Below, one piece after another: positions 9,228 through 17,360 of a stretch of DNA of 64,000 nucleotides. The position numbers and the translations under genes were made by a program. Origin of the DNA: Streptomyces kronopolitis. Its GTDB lineage: Bacteria; Actinomycetota; Actinomycetes; Streptomycetales; Streptomycetaceae. The stretch's first letter is position 1. Each line of letters starts with the position of its first letter. The notes beneath the pieces were generated by a model. That model did not search any database. It saw only the letters and a program-made list of their open reading frames with translations, and was not told the DNA's origin. The stretch spans positions 124,001-188,000 of the forward strand of contig NZ_BMND01000001.1 of assembly GCF_014646275.1 (NCBI RefSeq). The letters run 5' to 3'.

Positions 9228-9789
9228 CCTGGCTCCTCCGGTGGGCTGTTGGGGACGGTGGGGCACCCTACGAGGCGTTGCTGTGGAGTGCTCCGGAAGT
9301 GAGTACGCGGGGCCGGTGGCCCGCCGCGCCGAGGGGCTCCCCGCCCGCGGCGGGCCCACGGAACACGTGGAGCCGGTGCCGCCGAGGCGGGGACGCCGCA
9401 CTATTCGTCTACAGTGCTGTAGACCACCGGGTGGCACTGTAGACGTCCCGGTGCGCGCGACGCACCCCGGCCCCCGAGGGAGGATCCGACCCCATGGCTC
9501 CGTGTCCGGCTCCGGCCGTCCCTCCCGCCGCCGGTCGGCCCGTGGACCCGGTGCTTTCGGCCGTACGGGGCAACCCCCAGTACAGTCAGCTCACCGACCT
9601 GTGTGCCGGGACACACCTGTGTGCAGGCGACGCCGGAGGCATCCCCGGTACCCGCCCCGGCCCGGCCGGGAACATCGCCGACGACGCCGATGCCCCGGGT
9701 ACCCGGCACGCACCCGGCCGCACCGCCCCGCACGGCTCACCGCGGCGCACCCGCGTCCACCGTCCGCACCGTTCCCAGAAATGGATCAC
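9228..9789. other. Intergenic region between acyltransferase and uppP
   Basis: About 560 bp with a palindromic operator at 9407-9444. A plus-strand frame 9494-9793 (MAPCPAPAVPP...) starts 10 nt after GGAGG and ends in an ATGA overlap with uppP at 9790, but its codon use is mixed and its product is low-complexity. I treat it as a possible translated leader, not a gene. Confidence 0.4.
9407..9444. promoter_or_regulatory. Palindromic operator with a repeated half-site upstream of uppP
   Basis: GTCTACAG at 9407-9414 and CTGTAGAC at 9417-9424 form a perfect 8-bp inverted repeat with a 2-nt centre. A third identical half-site CTGTAGAC occurs at 9437-9444, two helical turns after the second. TACA/TGTA half-sites are typical of BlaI/MecI/CopY winged-helix repressors, and GntR sites can also look like this. 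The embedded TACAGT could serve as a -10 box. Target is probably uppP (start 9790) or the divergent acyltransferase. Confidence 0.5.
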
Positions 9790-10623
9790 ATGAGCGCCAT
9801 CAGCATCGGCCAGGCCGTCGTCCTCGGAGCCGTCGAGGGGGTGACGGAATTCCTCCCGGTCTCCTCCACCGGTCACCTCAAGATCACCGAGGGGCTGATG
9901 GGCATCCCCGTCGACAACACGGCCGTCGTCGGCTTCTCCGCCGTCATCCAGGTCGGCGCGATCGCCGCAGCGCTCGTCTACTTCTTCAAGGACATCGTGC
10001 GCATCGTGGGCGCGTGGTTCCGCGGGCTGCGCAACCGCGAGGAGCGCTACCACCACGACTACAAGTTCGCCTGGTGGGTGATCTACGCCACCATCCCGAT
10101 CGTCGTCGTCGGCCTGGCCGCCAAGCCGCTGATCGAGGGCCCGCTCGCGTCCCTGTGGGTGGTGGCCGGCTCGCTGATCATCGGCAGCGGGGTGATGTGG
10201 GCGGCGGACCAGATGGGCCGGCACAAGCGCGGTGAGGACGACACCTCGCTGAAGGACGCGATGTGGGTCGGCTGCTCGCAGATCCTCGCCCTGCTCTTCC
10301 CCGGCTTCTCCCGCTCCGGCGCGACCATGTCCACCGCCCTGATCCTGGACCTCGAACGCGTCGCGGCCACCCGGCTGTCCTTCTTCCTCGGCATCCCGGC
10401 ACTCACCGGCGCCGGCATCTACGAGCTGAAGGACGCCATCGGCAGCGGCGCCGCCGTCGCCCCGCTGGCCATCGGCACGGTCGTGTCCTTCGTCGTCGCC
10501 TACGCCTCGATCTCCTGGCTGCTGAAGTTCGTGGCCAAGCACTCCTTCAACTCCTTTGTCATCTACCGCATCCTGGTCGGCGTGCTCCTCTTCGGCCTGC
10601 TGGGCGCCGGCGTCCTGAGCTGA
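9790..10623 (+). CDS. uppP: Undecaprenyl-diphosphatase (bacitracin resistance)
   Basis: Integral-membrane phosphatase that dephosphorylates undecaprenyl diphosphate to recycle the lipid carrier for peptidoglycan and other wall polymers; extra copies give bacitracin resistance. Both catalytic signatures are intact: the N-terminal EGVTEFLPVSSTGH and the central PGFSRSGATMS. Length 277 aa fits the BacA/UppP family, with about eight helices. The start is ATG 9790 or the in-frame ATG 9781; neither has a strong Shine-Dalgarno. A palindromic operator about 370 bp upstream suggests regulated, perhaps wall-stress-dependent, expression. Confidence 0.96.
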   Translation: MSAISIGQAVVLGAVEGVTEFLPVSSTGHLKITEGLMGIPVDNTAVVGFSAVIQVGAIAAALVYFFKDIVRIVGAWFRGLRNREERYHHDYKFAWWVIYATIPIVVVGLAAKPLIEGPLASLWVVAGSLIIGSGVMWAADQMGRHKRGEDDTSLKDAMWVGCSQILALLFPGFSRSGATMSTALILDLERVAATRLSFFLGIPALTGAGIYELKDAIGSGAAVAPLAIGTVVSFVVAYASISWLLKFVAKHSFNSFVIYRILVGVLLFGLLGAGVLS

Positions 10624-10823
10624 CGCCCGCCCCGGTGACCGGCGGCGCGGCCATCCGGACGGCCTGGCGCCGCCGGTCCACAAGGGCCCCGGCTGCTCGG
10701 GGTCCGTGCCGCACGGGGAACCTGCATGCCCGCCGTGGCGGGCCGCGCCGCCGCAATGCTGGTGGTATGGGTGCAGGAGAAGCGTCCCGCTCACGGCGGG
10801 CCGCGGCGCCGTGGAGGTGGCCT

Positions 10824-12104
10824 GTGTCGAACGGGGACGGCTCGGAGTCGGACCGGGACGCCGATCCGTCGGGCCTGCTCGCCCGTCTGCACACGGTGGA
10901 GGACGCCGCCGAGGCGATCGGCACCACCCTGGACGAGCAGACCACCTGCACCGAGCTGTCCCGCTTCCTGTGCCGCCATCTGTGTGACGCCGCCGCGGTG
11001 GACCTGCTCGCCGGGGACGGCACCGGACAGCGGCCCCCGTCCCCGTCGGAACTGCACCGGGTGGCGACGGCGGGCCTGGTGCAGGTGCTCCGGGCCCGCT
11101 TCCCGGACCGGGACGGGGAGTCCGAGGACGCCCCCGCGCGGCAGGCGCTGGACGAGGGGCACCCGGTCGCCGCCTCGGCGGCCCTGCCCGGCGGCCTGAC
11201 CGTCCAGGCGCTGGCCGTGCCGCTCACCGCACAGGGCCGGCACCGGGGCGTGCTGCTCGTCCTGCGCGCCGGCGGCGGATTCACCGCGCACGAGGCGGCC
11301 ACCGTGCACTCCGTGGCGCGCTTCGCGGCCGCCCGGCTCGCCCACGCCCGCCACCACGCCACCGTCCAGCGCACCGCGACGGAACTCCAGCGGGCGCTCC
11401 TGACGGCACCGGGCCGGCCCCACCCCAATCTGGAACTCGCCACCCGCTATCTGCCCTCCGGCGCCAGCGCCCTGGTCGGCGGCGACTGGGTGGAGACGGT
11501 ACGGCTCCACTACGGGCGCACCCTGCTGGCCATCGGCGACGTCATGGGCCACGGGCTCGACGCCGCGGTCGACATGAACGCCTACCGCTCCCATCTGGGC
11601 TGTGTCGCCTCGACCGAGCTGCCGCCGCACCGTGTGCTGCGCCGGCTCGACAGCACCGTGGCGGAGGAGGGGAGCCGCCGCCCGGCGACCTGCCTGCTGG
11701 CCCGGCTCGACCCGGTCCGCCGCAGCGCCGCGTTCGCCAGCGCGGGCCATCTCCCGCCGGTGGTCGTCGGCCGCTCGGGCACCACCGACCTGCTGCACGT
11801 CCCCGTGGGGCCGCCGCTGGGGACCGGCGTGGGCGGCTATGAACTCCTCACCCGCCGCTTCACCCCCGCGGAGACCCTGGTGATGTTCACCGACGGCCTC
11901 GTGGAGCGGCGCGGCGAGGACATCGACGTCTCGCTGGCGCGGCTGGCCGGGATGCGGCTGCCCGCCGGGGCGGACGTGGCGCAGGTGCTCGACGAGGTGC
12001 TGCACCGCCTCGACGGGCCGCACGCCGAGGACGATGTCGCCGTCCTCGCCGTGCGGATGCGCCCCCACGCGGGAATGGGGGCCACCGGACCGGCCGCGGA
12101 GTGA
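10824..12104 (+). CDS. PP2C-type (SpoIIE/RsbU) phosphatase with GAF-like domain (426 aa)
   Basis: Serine/threonine phosphatase of the SpoIIE/RsbU branch, which dephosphorylates anti-sigma-factor antagonists. The GTG start at 10824 has GGAGG with 6 nt spacing. A GAF-like sensor occupies about residues 20-170, followed by the PP2C domain (about 190-415) with metal-binding Asp in GGDW and in GDVMGHGLDAA (D239), then AGHLPP, FTDGLVERR and EDDVAVLAVR. No membrane segment. No anti-sigma or antagonist gene is adjacent, so the partner is unknown. One of five such enzymes in this window. Confidence 0.92.
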   Translation: MSNGDGSESDRDADPSGLLARLHTVEDAAEAIGTTLDEQTTCTELSRFLCRHLCDAAAVDLLAGDGTGQRPPSPSELHRVATAGLVQVLRARFPDRDGESEDAPARQALDEGHPVAASAALPGGLTVQALAVPLTAQGRHRGVLLVLRAGGGFTAHEAATVHSVARFAAARLAHARHHATVQRTATELQRALLTAPGRPHPNLELATRYLPSGASALVGGDWVETVRLHYGRTLLAIGDVMGHGLDAAVDMNAYRSHLGCVASTELPPHRVLRRLDSTVAEEGSRRPATCLLARLDPVRRSAAFASAGHLPPVVVGRSGTTDLLHVPVGPPLGTGVGGYELLTRRFTPAETLVMFTDGLVERRGEDIDVSLARLAGMRLPAGADVAQVLDEVLHRLDGPHAEDDVAVLAVRMRPHAGMGATGPAAE

Positions 12105-12239
12105 GGCCCGCGGCCACCGGTCCCGGCGGATCGCGAACCGTTTGAACAATCCCGCGGCGCGGTCCGTATTCAGGGGGGAGCCGAGGGATTTCCCCGATTC
12201 CCGGCCCGGCCCGGCCTGCCTGTGGACCTGGGCCCCCTG

Positions 12240-12285
12240 GCGGTCGCTCCGCCCGCGCCCTCCCCTGGCAGGGCGGAGCGACCGC
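12240..12285 (+). terminator. Intrinsic terminator after the PP2C gene
   Basis: A perfect 15-bp inverted repeat (12240-12254 with 12271-12285) has a 16-nt loop and lies 136 bp past the phosphatase stop and 172 bp before the next start. It separates the two transcripts. Confidence 0.7.
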
Positions 12286-12457
12286 GTCACCGCCCGGCCG
12301 CGACACCCGGCATGACGGCCCATCAGCTACCGGCTCTCGCCACCACCAGGGGTGTGTGTCCAGGTCAACGGCCCACTCGCTACGCTCTTGCGTTGTCGAC
12401 CAGGCCCGCCGCACCGGCTCAGGCCGCTCCAGCCGACGTCTTACGGGGGTTCTTCCA

Positions 12458-13777
12458 GTGTTCGGCATCGTCAGGCCCTGCACCCATCGTCTGTCCCCAG
12501 GGCTCAAAGCCGAGTGGACGGCCCATCTGTGCGGGCTCTGCCTCGCCCTGCGCGGCGACCACGGACAGTTCGCCCGGGTCGTCACGAACTATGACGGGCT
12601 GATCGTCTCCGTCCTGACGGACGCCCAGTCCGGCTCCGCCCGGGCAGGGCGCCGCACCGCCGGGCCCTGCCCGCTGCGCGGGATGCGGACCGCCGAGGTG
12701 GCGAAGGGGGAGGGCGCACGCCTGGCGGCGTCGGTGTCCCTGGTGCTCGCCTCGGCGAAGATCCGCGACCATGTCGCCGACCGGGACGGGCTGTTGCGCC
12801 GCCGTCCGGTGGCCGCCGCCGCCCGCAGGGTCGCCGCGGGCTGGGACCGGGCCGGGGCGCGCAGCGGTGCCGCCCTCGGCTTCGACACCGCGCTGCTCGT
12901 CGACGCGGTCGACCGGCAGTCGGCCATCGAGCAACTGGCCGGTCCCGGCACCCCGCTGACGGTCGTCACCGAACCGACCGAGACGGCGACCGCGGCCGCC
13001 TTCGCGCACACCGCCGTCCTGGCGGGCCGACCGGGCAACGCCGCTCCGCTGGCCGAGGCGGGCCGGCTCTTCGGGCGGCTGGCGCACCTCCTCGACGCCG
13101 TGGAGGACCGCGCGGCCGACGCCGCCGAGGGCGCCTGGAACCCGCTCACCGCCACCGGAGCCACCCCCGTACAGGCCCGCCTGCTGTGCGACGAGGCGCT
13201 GGACGGCATCCGACGCGCGCTGCGCGAGGCGGAGTTCGCCGACTCCCGGCTGGTGCACGCGCTGCTGGTGCACGAGCTGCGCCGCTCGGTGGACCGGGCC
13301 TTCGGGACGGCCGCCTGCGCCCACCAGGGGCACGGCGCGGCGGGTCCCCAGGGCGGACCGGGCCCGAACCCGTACGGGAACGGATACGGCGGCCCGCCCG
13401 GGTACGGCCAGGTGCCGTCCGCCGGCGGCCCCTACGTCCACGGCCGGCAGTTGAACGACCCGCGGCACGCGCACGGCGGCCCGGTGCCGCCCGGCGGTGC
13501 GGGCGGCGGCCACGGCGGCGGCCCGGGCGGCGGGCTGCCGAAGTTCCCGCACCAGCCGAAGAAGCCCCGGGGCTTCCTGGCCGGCTGCGCGGTCGCCCTC
13601 GGGCTGTGCTGCACCTGCAAGCTCTGCTGCGCGGCGGAGTACGAGGGGCCGTGGTCGCGGAAGAAGCGCGAGGGGTGCTGCCAGGACTGCGACTGCGGGG
13701 ACGGCAGCTGCTGCGACGGCAGCTGCTGTGACTGCAACTGCGACTGCTGTGACTGCTGCAGTTGCTGCGACTGCTGA
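12458..13777 (+). CDS. DUF5685 family protein with extreme cysteine-rich tail (439 aa)
   Basis: Conserved actinobacterial protein of unknown function. The GTG start at 12458 follows a GGGGG stretch. The N-terminus (VFGIVRPCTHRL...HLCGLCLALRG) has C8, C25 and C28 with H10 and H23, a likely metal site typical of DUF5685. The helical body runs to about residue 290. A Gly/Pro/His-rich linker (about 295-365) leads to a C-terminal region with 23 Cys in 64 residues; the last 34 residues alone hold 17 Cys in Cys-Cys and Asp-Cys pairs. A hydrophobic patch (LAGCAVALGLCC) precedes the tail. The tail could bind metal ions or form disulfides. Confidence 0.9.
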   Translation: MFGIVRPCTHRLSPGLKAEWTAHLCGLCLALRGDHGQFARVVTNYDGLIVSVLTDAQSGSARAGRRTAGPCPLRGMRTAEVAKGEGARLAASVSLVLASAKIRDHVADRDGLLRRRPVAAAARRVAAGWDRAGARSGAALGFDTALLVDAVDRQSAIEQLAGPGTPLTVVTEPTETATAAAFAHTAVLAGRPGNAAPLAEAGRLFGRLAHLLDAVEDRAADAAEGAWNPLTATGATPVQARLLCDEALDGIRRALREAEFADSRLVHALLVHELRRSVDRAFGTAACAHQGHGAAGPQGGPGPNPYGNGYGGPPGYGQVPSAGGPYVHGRQLNDPRHAHGGPVPPGGAGGGHGGGPGGGLPKFPHQPKKPRGFLAGCAVALGLCCTCKLCCAAEYEGPWSRKKREGCCQDCDCGDGSCCDGSCCDCNCDCCDCCSCCDC

Positions 13778-13792
13778 ACCCCGACGGGCATC

Positions 13793-13825
13793 GGGGGCGG
13801 CCATGACCGTGTCCCGGCCGCCCCC
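13793..13825. terminator. Bidirectional terminator between convergent genes
   Basis: A 10-bp GC-only inverted repeat (13793-13802 with 13816-13825) lies in the 54-bp gap between the DUF5685 gene and the convergent membrane-anchored protein gene. Confidence 0.65.
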
Positions 13826-13831
13826 TCGCGG

Positions 13832-14662
13832 TCAGGCGCCCGGCGGTATCCGCGACGGGCGGCCGGAGCCTCGCGTCAGCTGGTAGCCGGCGATCCCGGC
13901 GAGGGCCGCGAGCAGCCCGCCCACCGCGGTCCAGATCCAGCGGTCGGACCACCAGCCGGACGACCAGCCGCCGTCCGGCCCGTCCGCCGCCACGGACTGC
14001 TGCCCGGCCGGGCTCTCCCCCTCCTGCGGCGTCGCGGTGGCGGCACCGGGCACCAGGGGCGCGGCGAGCGCGCCGTCCACCGCGTGGGCGCCACCGGTGT
14101 CGGCCGTGGTCGCTTTCACCTCGGTGTGCACCGGGAGGCCGAGGTCGTCCTTCGGCAGGTCGACGACCGTCAGCCGGACGTAATAGTTGCCCGGCAGCGG
14201 GTCGTTCGCCCAGGGCTCCGCCCAGGCACGCACCGTGCGCAGCGTGCAGGACAGCTCGACGGAGCCGGACTCCGCCGCGGCCGTCCTGGTCTGCGCGCCG
14301 TAGGTGCAGGACTGGCGGCGGCGCAGCCCGTCGTAGACGTCGAGCTGCCAGGTGGCCGCGCCGTGCCGGGCGGCCGCCTGCGGCAGGCTCACCTCGGCCT
14401 TGACGGTGGCGCGCTGACCCGCGTCCACGGGCAGTACCCAGTAGAGGTAGTCGCCGGTGGAGGCGTCGGCCGTGGCCGGCTGGTCCGGCCGGATCGCGGT
14501 CGCCGTGCGGAAGGAGGTGCCGGCCTCGGTCGGCGCGGCCGGCTCCCCGTCGGCACTGCTGCTCGCGGAGGGCGATGGGCTGTCGGCGAGGGCGGTGCCC
14601 GCCGCGCCGAACAGGGCGGCGCCCGCCAGCACGGCGGTCATCAGGGTGCGTACGGTACGCAT
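13832..14662 (-). CDS. Secreted, membrane-anchored protein paired with the vWA protein (276 aa)
   Basis: Exported protein of unknown function. Residues 1-27 form a signal peptide (LMTAVLAGAALFGAAGTALA). A Ser/Ala/Pro linker follows, then an extracellular beta-rich domain with two disulfide-ready cysteines (RQSCTYG, VELSCTL). A C-terminal membrane helix (IWTAVGGLLAALAGIAGYQL) precedes a short basic tail. ATG 14662 has GGAGG with 8 nt spacing and overlaps the stop of the upstream vWA gene (TGATG), so the two are translationally coupled and probably act together at the cell surface. Confidence 0.85.
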   Translation of the reverse strand: MRTVRTLMTAVLAGAALFGAAGTALADSPSPSASSSADGEPAAPTEAGTSFRTATAIRPDQPATADASTGDYLYWVLPVDAGQRATVKAEVSLPQAAARHGAATWQLDVYDGLRRRQSCTYGAQTRTAAAESGSVELSCTLRTVRAWAEPWANDPLPGNYYVRLTVVDLPKDDLGLPVHTEVKATTADTGGAHAVDGALAAPLVPGAATATPQEGESPAGQQSVAADGPDGGWSSGWWSDRWIWTAVGGLLAALAGIAGYQLTRGSGRPSRIPPGA

Positions 14663-15936
14663 CAGTTGGTCCTCCAGACGGTGACGCGCCAACGGGAGAT
14701 CCAGCCCCACAGCAGACCGGCCACCAGCCCGGTCAGGGCCAGCGTGATCAGCAGCCACCAGCCGTGGCCGAGCCCGAGGAAGGCGGCGTCGGAGGCGTCG
14801 GAGGGGCCGTCCACCAGGTCGACGGTCAGCTCGACCGGCAGGCCGGGGTCGGTCTTGACCGAAGCGGGGGCCGAGAAGGAGTTGCTGACCTGCAGGCAGA
14901 CGGTCTCGGCCGCGGGCGTGCCGTCGTCGTCCGCGGCCTCGCTCGGCGGCTTCGGATAGCGCAGCCCGGAGGAGATCACATCCGTCCGGCCGTCGCCCGC
15001 CTCCGCGCCGCGGACGATCTCCCGGCCGTGCACGGTCGAGGCCCGCAGCAGGACCCCGTAGTCGTTGTTGACCGCCCGGTCGGCGGCGATGCTCACCGAG
15101 GCGCGCAGCTCCTGGCCGGGCCGGACGTCGACCCGGTACCAGCGGTGCTCCGCGAACTTCTCGCGGTCGCTGTAGAGGCCGGGCTTGAGCTGCGGGGCTC
15201 CGGCGCACTGCCCCGCCCCCTGGGTCGCCACGGGGGTGGCCGCCGGACGGGCCGCCCGGTCCACCAACTGGTGCACCCGGTCGCGCAGTTGCTTGGTGTG
15301 CTCCACCGAGGTGTAGGTGCCGCCGGTGGCCTCGGCTATGCAGCTGAGCTGGTTGCGGGTCTTGGCGTCCGGCAGCAGCCCGAGGGTGTCGACGGTGAGG
15401 TGGATGCCCTTGGCGGCGATGTCCCGTGCCACCTGGCAGGGGTCGAGCGGGGCGCAGGTGTCCTCGCCGTCCGTGATGAGGACGATCCGGCGGCTCGCGT
15501 CGCCGCCCTTGAGGTCGTCGGCCGCGCCCAGCAGGGCGGGACCGATCGGCGTCCAGCCGGTGGGGGTGAGCGTCGCGACCGCGGTCTTCGCCTCGGTCCG
15601 GTCCAGCGGCCCGACCGGGTAGAGCTGCCGGGTGTCCTTGCAGCCGACCTTCCGGTCCTCGCCGCGGTAGTTGGCACCGAGGGTGCGGATGCCGAGCTGG
15701 ACATCGTCCGGCACCGCGTCCAGCACCTCGTTGAACGCCTGCTTGGCCGCGGCCATCCGGCTCTGCCCGTCGATGTCGCGCGCCCGCATCGAGCCGCTGA
15801 CATCGAGCGTCAACTCGACTTTGGGGGAGGACTTCGCGTCCGGTTCACCGGCGCTGGCGGGTGTGGGGGCAAGCATGACGGTCATCGCGGCGAGCAGCCC
15901 GCACACCCCGGCCGCCAGCCGTTTTCTTGTGATCAT
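14662..15936 (-). CDS. Secreted von Willebrand factor A domain protein (424 aa)
   Basis: Cell-surface protein with signal peptide (residues 1-29, ending PASAGEP) and a vWA domain (about 38-235). The MIDAS motif is DVSGSMR (DxSxS) with the later TGWTPIGPAL and ITDGEDT blocks, so a divalent metal can be bound for ligand contact. A second beta-rich region follows, and a C-terminal helix (WWLLITLALTGLVAGLLWGW) with a basic end anchors it. Start ATG 15936 has no strong Shine-Dalgarno. The gene overlaps the next gene by one base, and both proteins share the signal peptide-ectodomain-anchor plan. Confidence 0.88.
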   Translation of the reverse strand: MITRKRLAAGVCGLLAAMTVMLAPTPASAGEPDAKSSPKVELTLDVSGSMRARDIDGQSRMAAAKQAFNEVLDAVPDDVQLGIRTLGANYRGEDRKVGCKDTRQLYPVGPLDRTEAKTAVATLTPTGWTPIGPALLGAADDLKGGDASRRIVLITDGEDTCAPLDPCQVARDIAAKGIHLTVDTLGLLPDAKTRNQLSCIAEATGGTYTSVEHTKQLRDRVHQLVDRAARPAATPVATQGAGQCAGAPQLKPGLYSDREKFAEHRWYRVDVRPGQELRASVSIAADRAVNNDYGVLLRASTVHGREIVRGAEAGDGRTDVISSGLRYPKPPSEAADDDGTPAAETVCLQVSNSFSAPASVKTDPGLPVELTVDLVDGPSDASDAAFLGLGHGWWLLITLALTGLVAGLLWGWISRWRVTVWRTN

Positions 15937-16484
15937 CGACGGATCGTATGGAGAAACGCCCCGCAGTCCAAAACGGTCGCCGGACCGGTGGCGGAAACGG
16001 CCGCCTGCCGGGCGTCGGGGGCCGGTTGGGCACACCCGGCACCCCGGTACCCGTGCCCCGGGCCGCCCGCGCGCCGCGCGTCCGCCCCGGCGTCCCGCCG
16101 CTGAAAGGGAGTCGGCCATTGCGGTCGGCGCGGGGTCTCGCTTACCGTCGGCACACCACATCCCACCACGTGCCCCCACGTCCCAACGGGTGGGAACCGG
16201 TGCGGTGTTGAAGGAGGGGGCATGGCAAGGAAGATCACACGGCGGGCCGGTACGGCGGACCGTGCGGCGCCCGCCCCCGAGCACCGAAAAACCCTTGTTC
16301 CGGGCGTCCTCCCGTCCCGCCCGAGCGGCGGGGCCGGTGCCTTTCCATGCCGGCCGCGGCCAAGTCGCCCGGCGGCGGGCCCCGTCGCCGCCCCGGGGCC
16401 GGGTGCCCCGTTGTCCGGTAGTCCGTCCCACTGAGCAGCGCGCCCCGCCGTGCCGCGGGGCGCCCATCGCCCTGGAGCACACCC
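15937..16484. other. Divergent intergenic region
   Basis: 548 bp between the vWA gene and the plus-strand FAH gene. It must hold promoters for both. One small plus-strand frame with a strong Shine-Dalgarno is listed separately. I see no operator. Confidence 0.4.
16222..16434 (+). CDS. Possible small basic protein (70 aa)
   Basis: The ATG at 16222 has an excellent AAGGAGG about 4-5 nt upstream, better than that of the next gene 50 bp downstream. The product is basic and Pro/Ala/Gly-rich (MARKITRRAGTADRAA...) and resembles no family I know. Codon use is mixed, so the evidence is only the ribosome-binding site and position. Confidence 0.3.
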   Translation: MARKITRRAGTADRAAPAPEHRKTLVPGVLPSRPSGGAGAFPCRPRPSRPAAGPVAAPGPGAPLSGSPSH

Positions 16485-17360
16485 ATGCATCTGGCCACCG
16501 CCACCCATCAGGGGCGCCGCAGGCTCGTCGGCCGGCTCGCACCGCAGCACCCCTGGCGGCTGGCGCCGGCCTCGGTCACCCTCGCGGAGGTCATCGAGGG
16601 CGGCGTCCTGCCCTGGTCGTGGCGCGAGCTGCCGATCGGAGCGGACCCGGTGCCATCCCTGCCCTACCGGCCGGGCGCGCTGTACGGGGTCGGGCCGAAC
16701 TACCCGGGGACTTCGGCGGAGATGGGCCGGTCCCGGCCCGCCGAGCCCGTCCTCTTCCCCAAGCCCTCCTCCGGCGTCATCGGCAGCGGTGAGGTGATCG
16801 TCTTCGATCCGGAACGCACCCGGCGCGTCGACCGGGAGGCCGCGCTGGCGGTCGTCATCGGCGGCGAGGCCCACCGCGTGCCCGAGGCGGACGCGCTGCG
16901 GTACGTCTTCGGCTACACCGTCGCCAACGACGTCTCTGCCCGTGACCTCCAGGAGCGCGACGGGCAGCGGCTGCGGGGCAAGGGCCCGGACACCTGCTGC
17001 CCCCTGGGGCCCGTGGTCGTCACCGCCGACGAGATCCCCGACCCGCACCGGCTGCGGATCCGCACCCGGGTCAACGGCGAGACCGTGCAGGACGGGACGA
17101 CGGCCGACATGGTCGTCCGCATCCCCGCGCTGATCGCCTGCCTCAGCCGGTTCTTCACCCTGCGGGCGGGCGACGTGGTGCTGACCGGAACCCCGGCCGG
17201 CTGCGGCGACTCCATGCGGCCACCGCGCGCGCTGCGCCCGGGAGATGTGCTGGAGTCGGAGGTGGAGGGGATCGGGTGCCTGGTCAACCCGGTGCGGGCC
17301 GCGGTGTGCCACAGCGCAGGGACCGGTGGCCCGGGGTATCAGGAGGCGGGCGGCAGATAG
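16485..17360 (+). CDS. Fumarylacetoacetate hydrolase family protein with altered active site (291 aa)
   Basis: FAH-fold protein (C-terminal beta-sandwich about residues 60-280), a family that cleaves or decarboxylates beta-keto acids using a divalent metal. The fold signatures are clear: GPNYPGTSAEMG, FGYTVANDVSARDLQ and DVVLTGTPAGCG. Two features are unusual. The family's NYxxHxxE has Thr for the His, and the metal-binding ExE before LAVVIG reads EAA, so one ligand Glu is Ala. The Asp of ANDVSARD remains. Activity may be changed or lost. The 3' end overlaps the convergent IclR gene by 22 bp. Confidence 0.88.
   Translation: MHLATATHQGRRRLVGRLAPQHPWRLAPASVTLAEVIEGGVLPWSWRELPIGADPVPSLPYRPGALYGVGPNYPGTSAEMGRSRPAEPVLFPKPSSGVIGSGEVIVFDPERTRRVDREAALAVVIGGEAHRVPEADALRYVFGYTVANDVSARDLQERDGQRLRGKGPDTCCPLGPVVVTADEIPDPHRLRIRTRVNGETVQDGTTADMVVRIPALIACLSRFFTLRAGDVVLTGTPAGCGDSMRPPRALRPGDVLESEVEGIGCLVNPVRAAVCHSAGTGGPGYQEAGGR

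Noticed and set aside
9494..9793. Plus-strand frame before uppP with good Shine-Dalgarno and ATGA overlap
   Set aside because: Product is low-complexity with mixed third-base composition; noted as a possible translated leader only.
13680..13777. Trinucleotide-like TGC/GAC repeat taken as a possible simple repeat or CRISPR-like unit
   Set aside because: It is the in-frame coding sequence of the Cys/Asp tail, without constant spacers.
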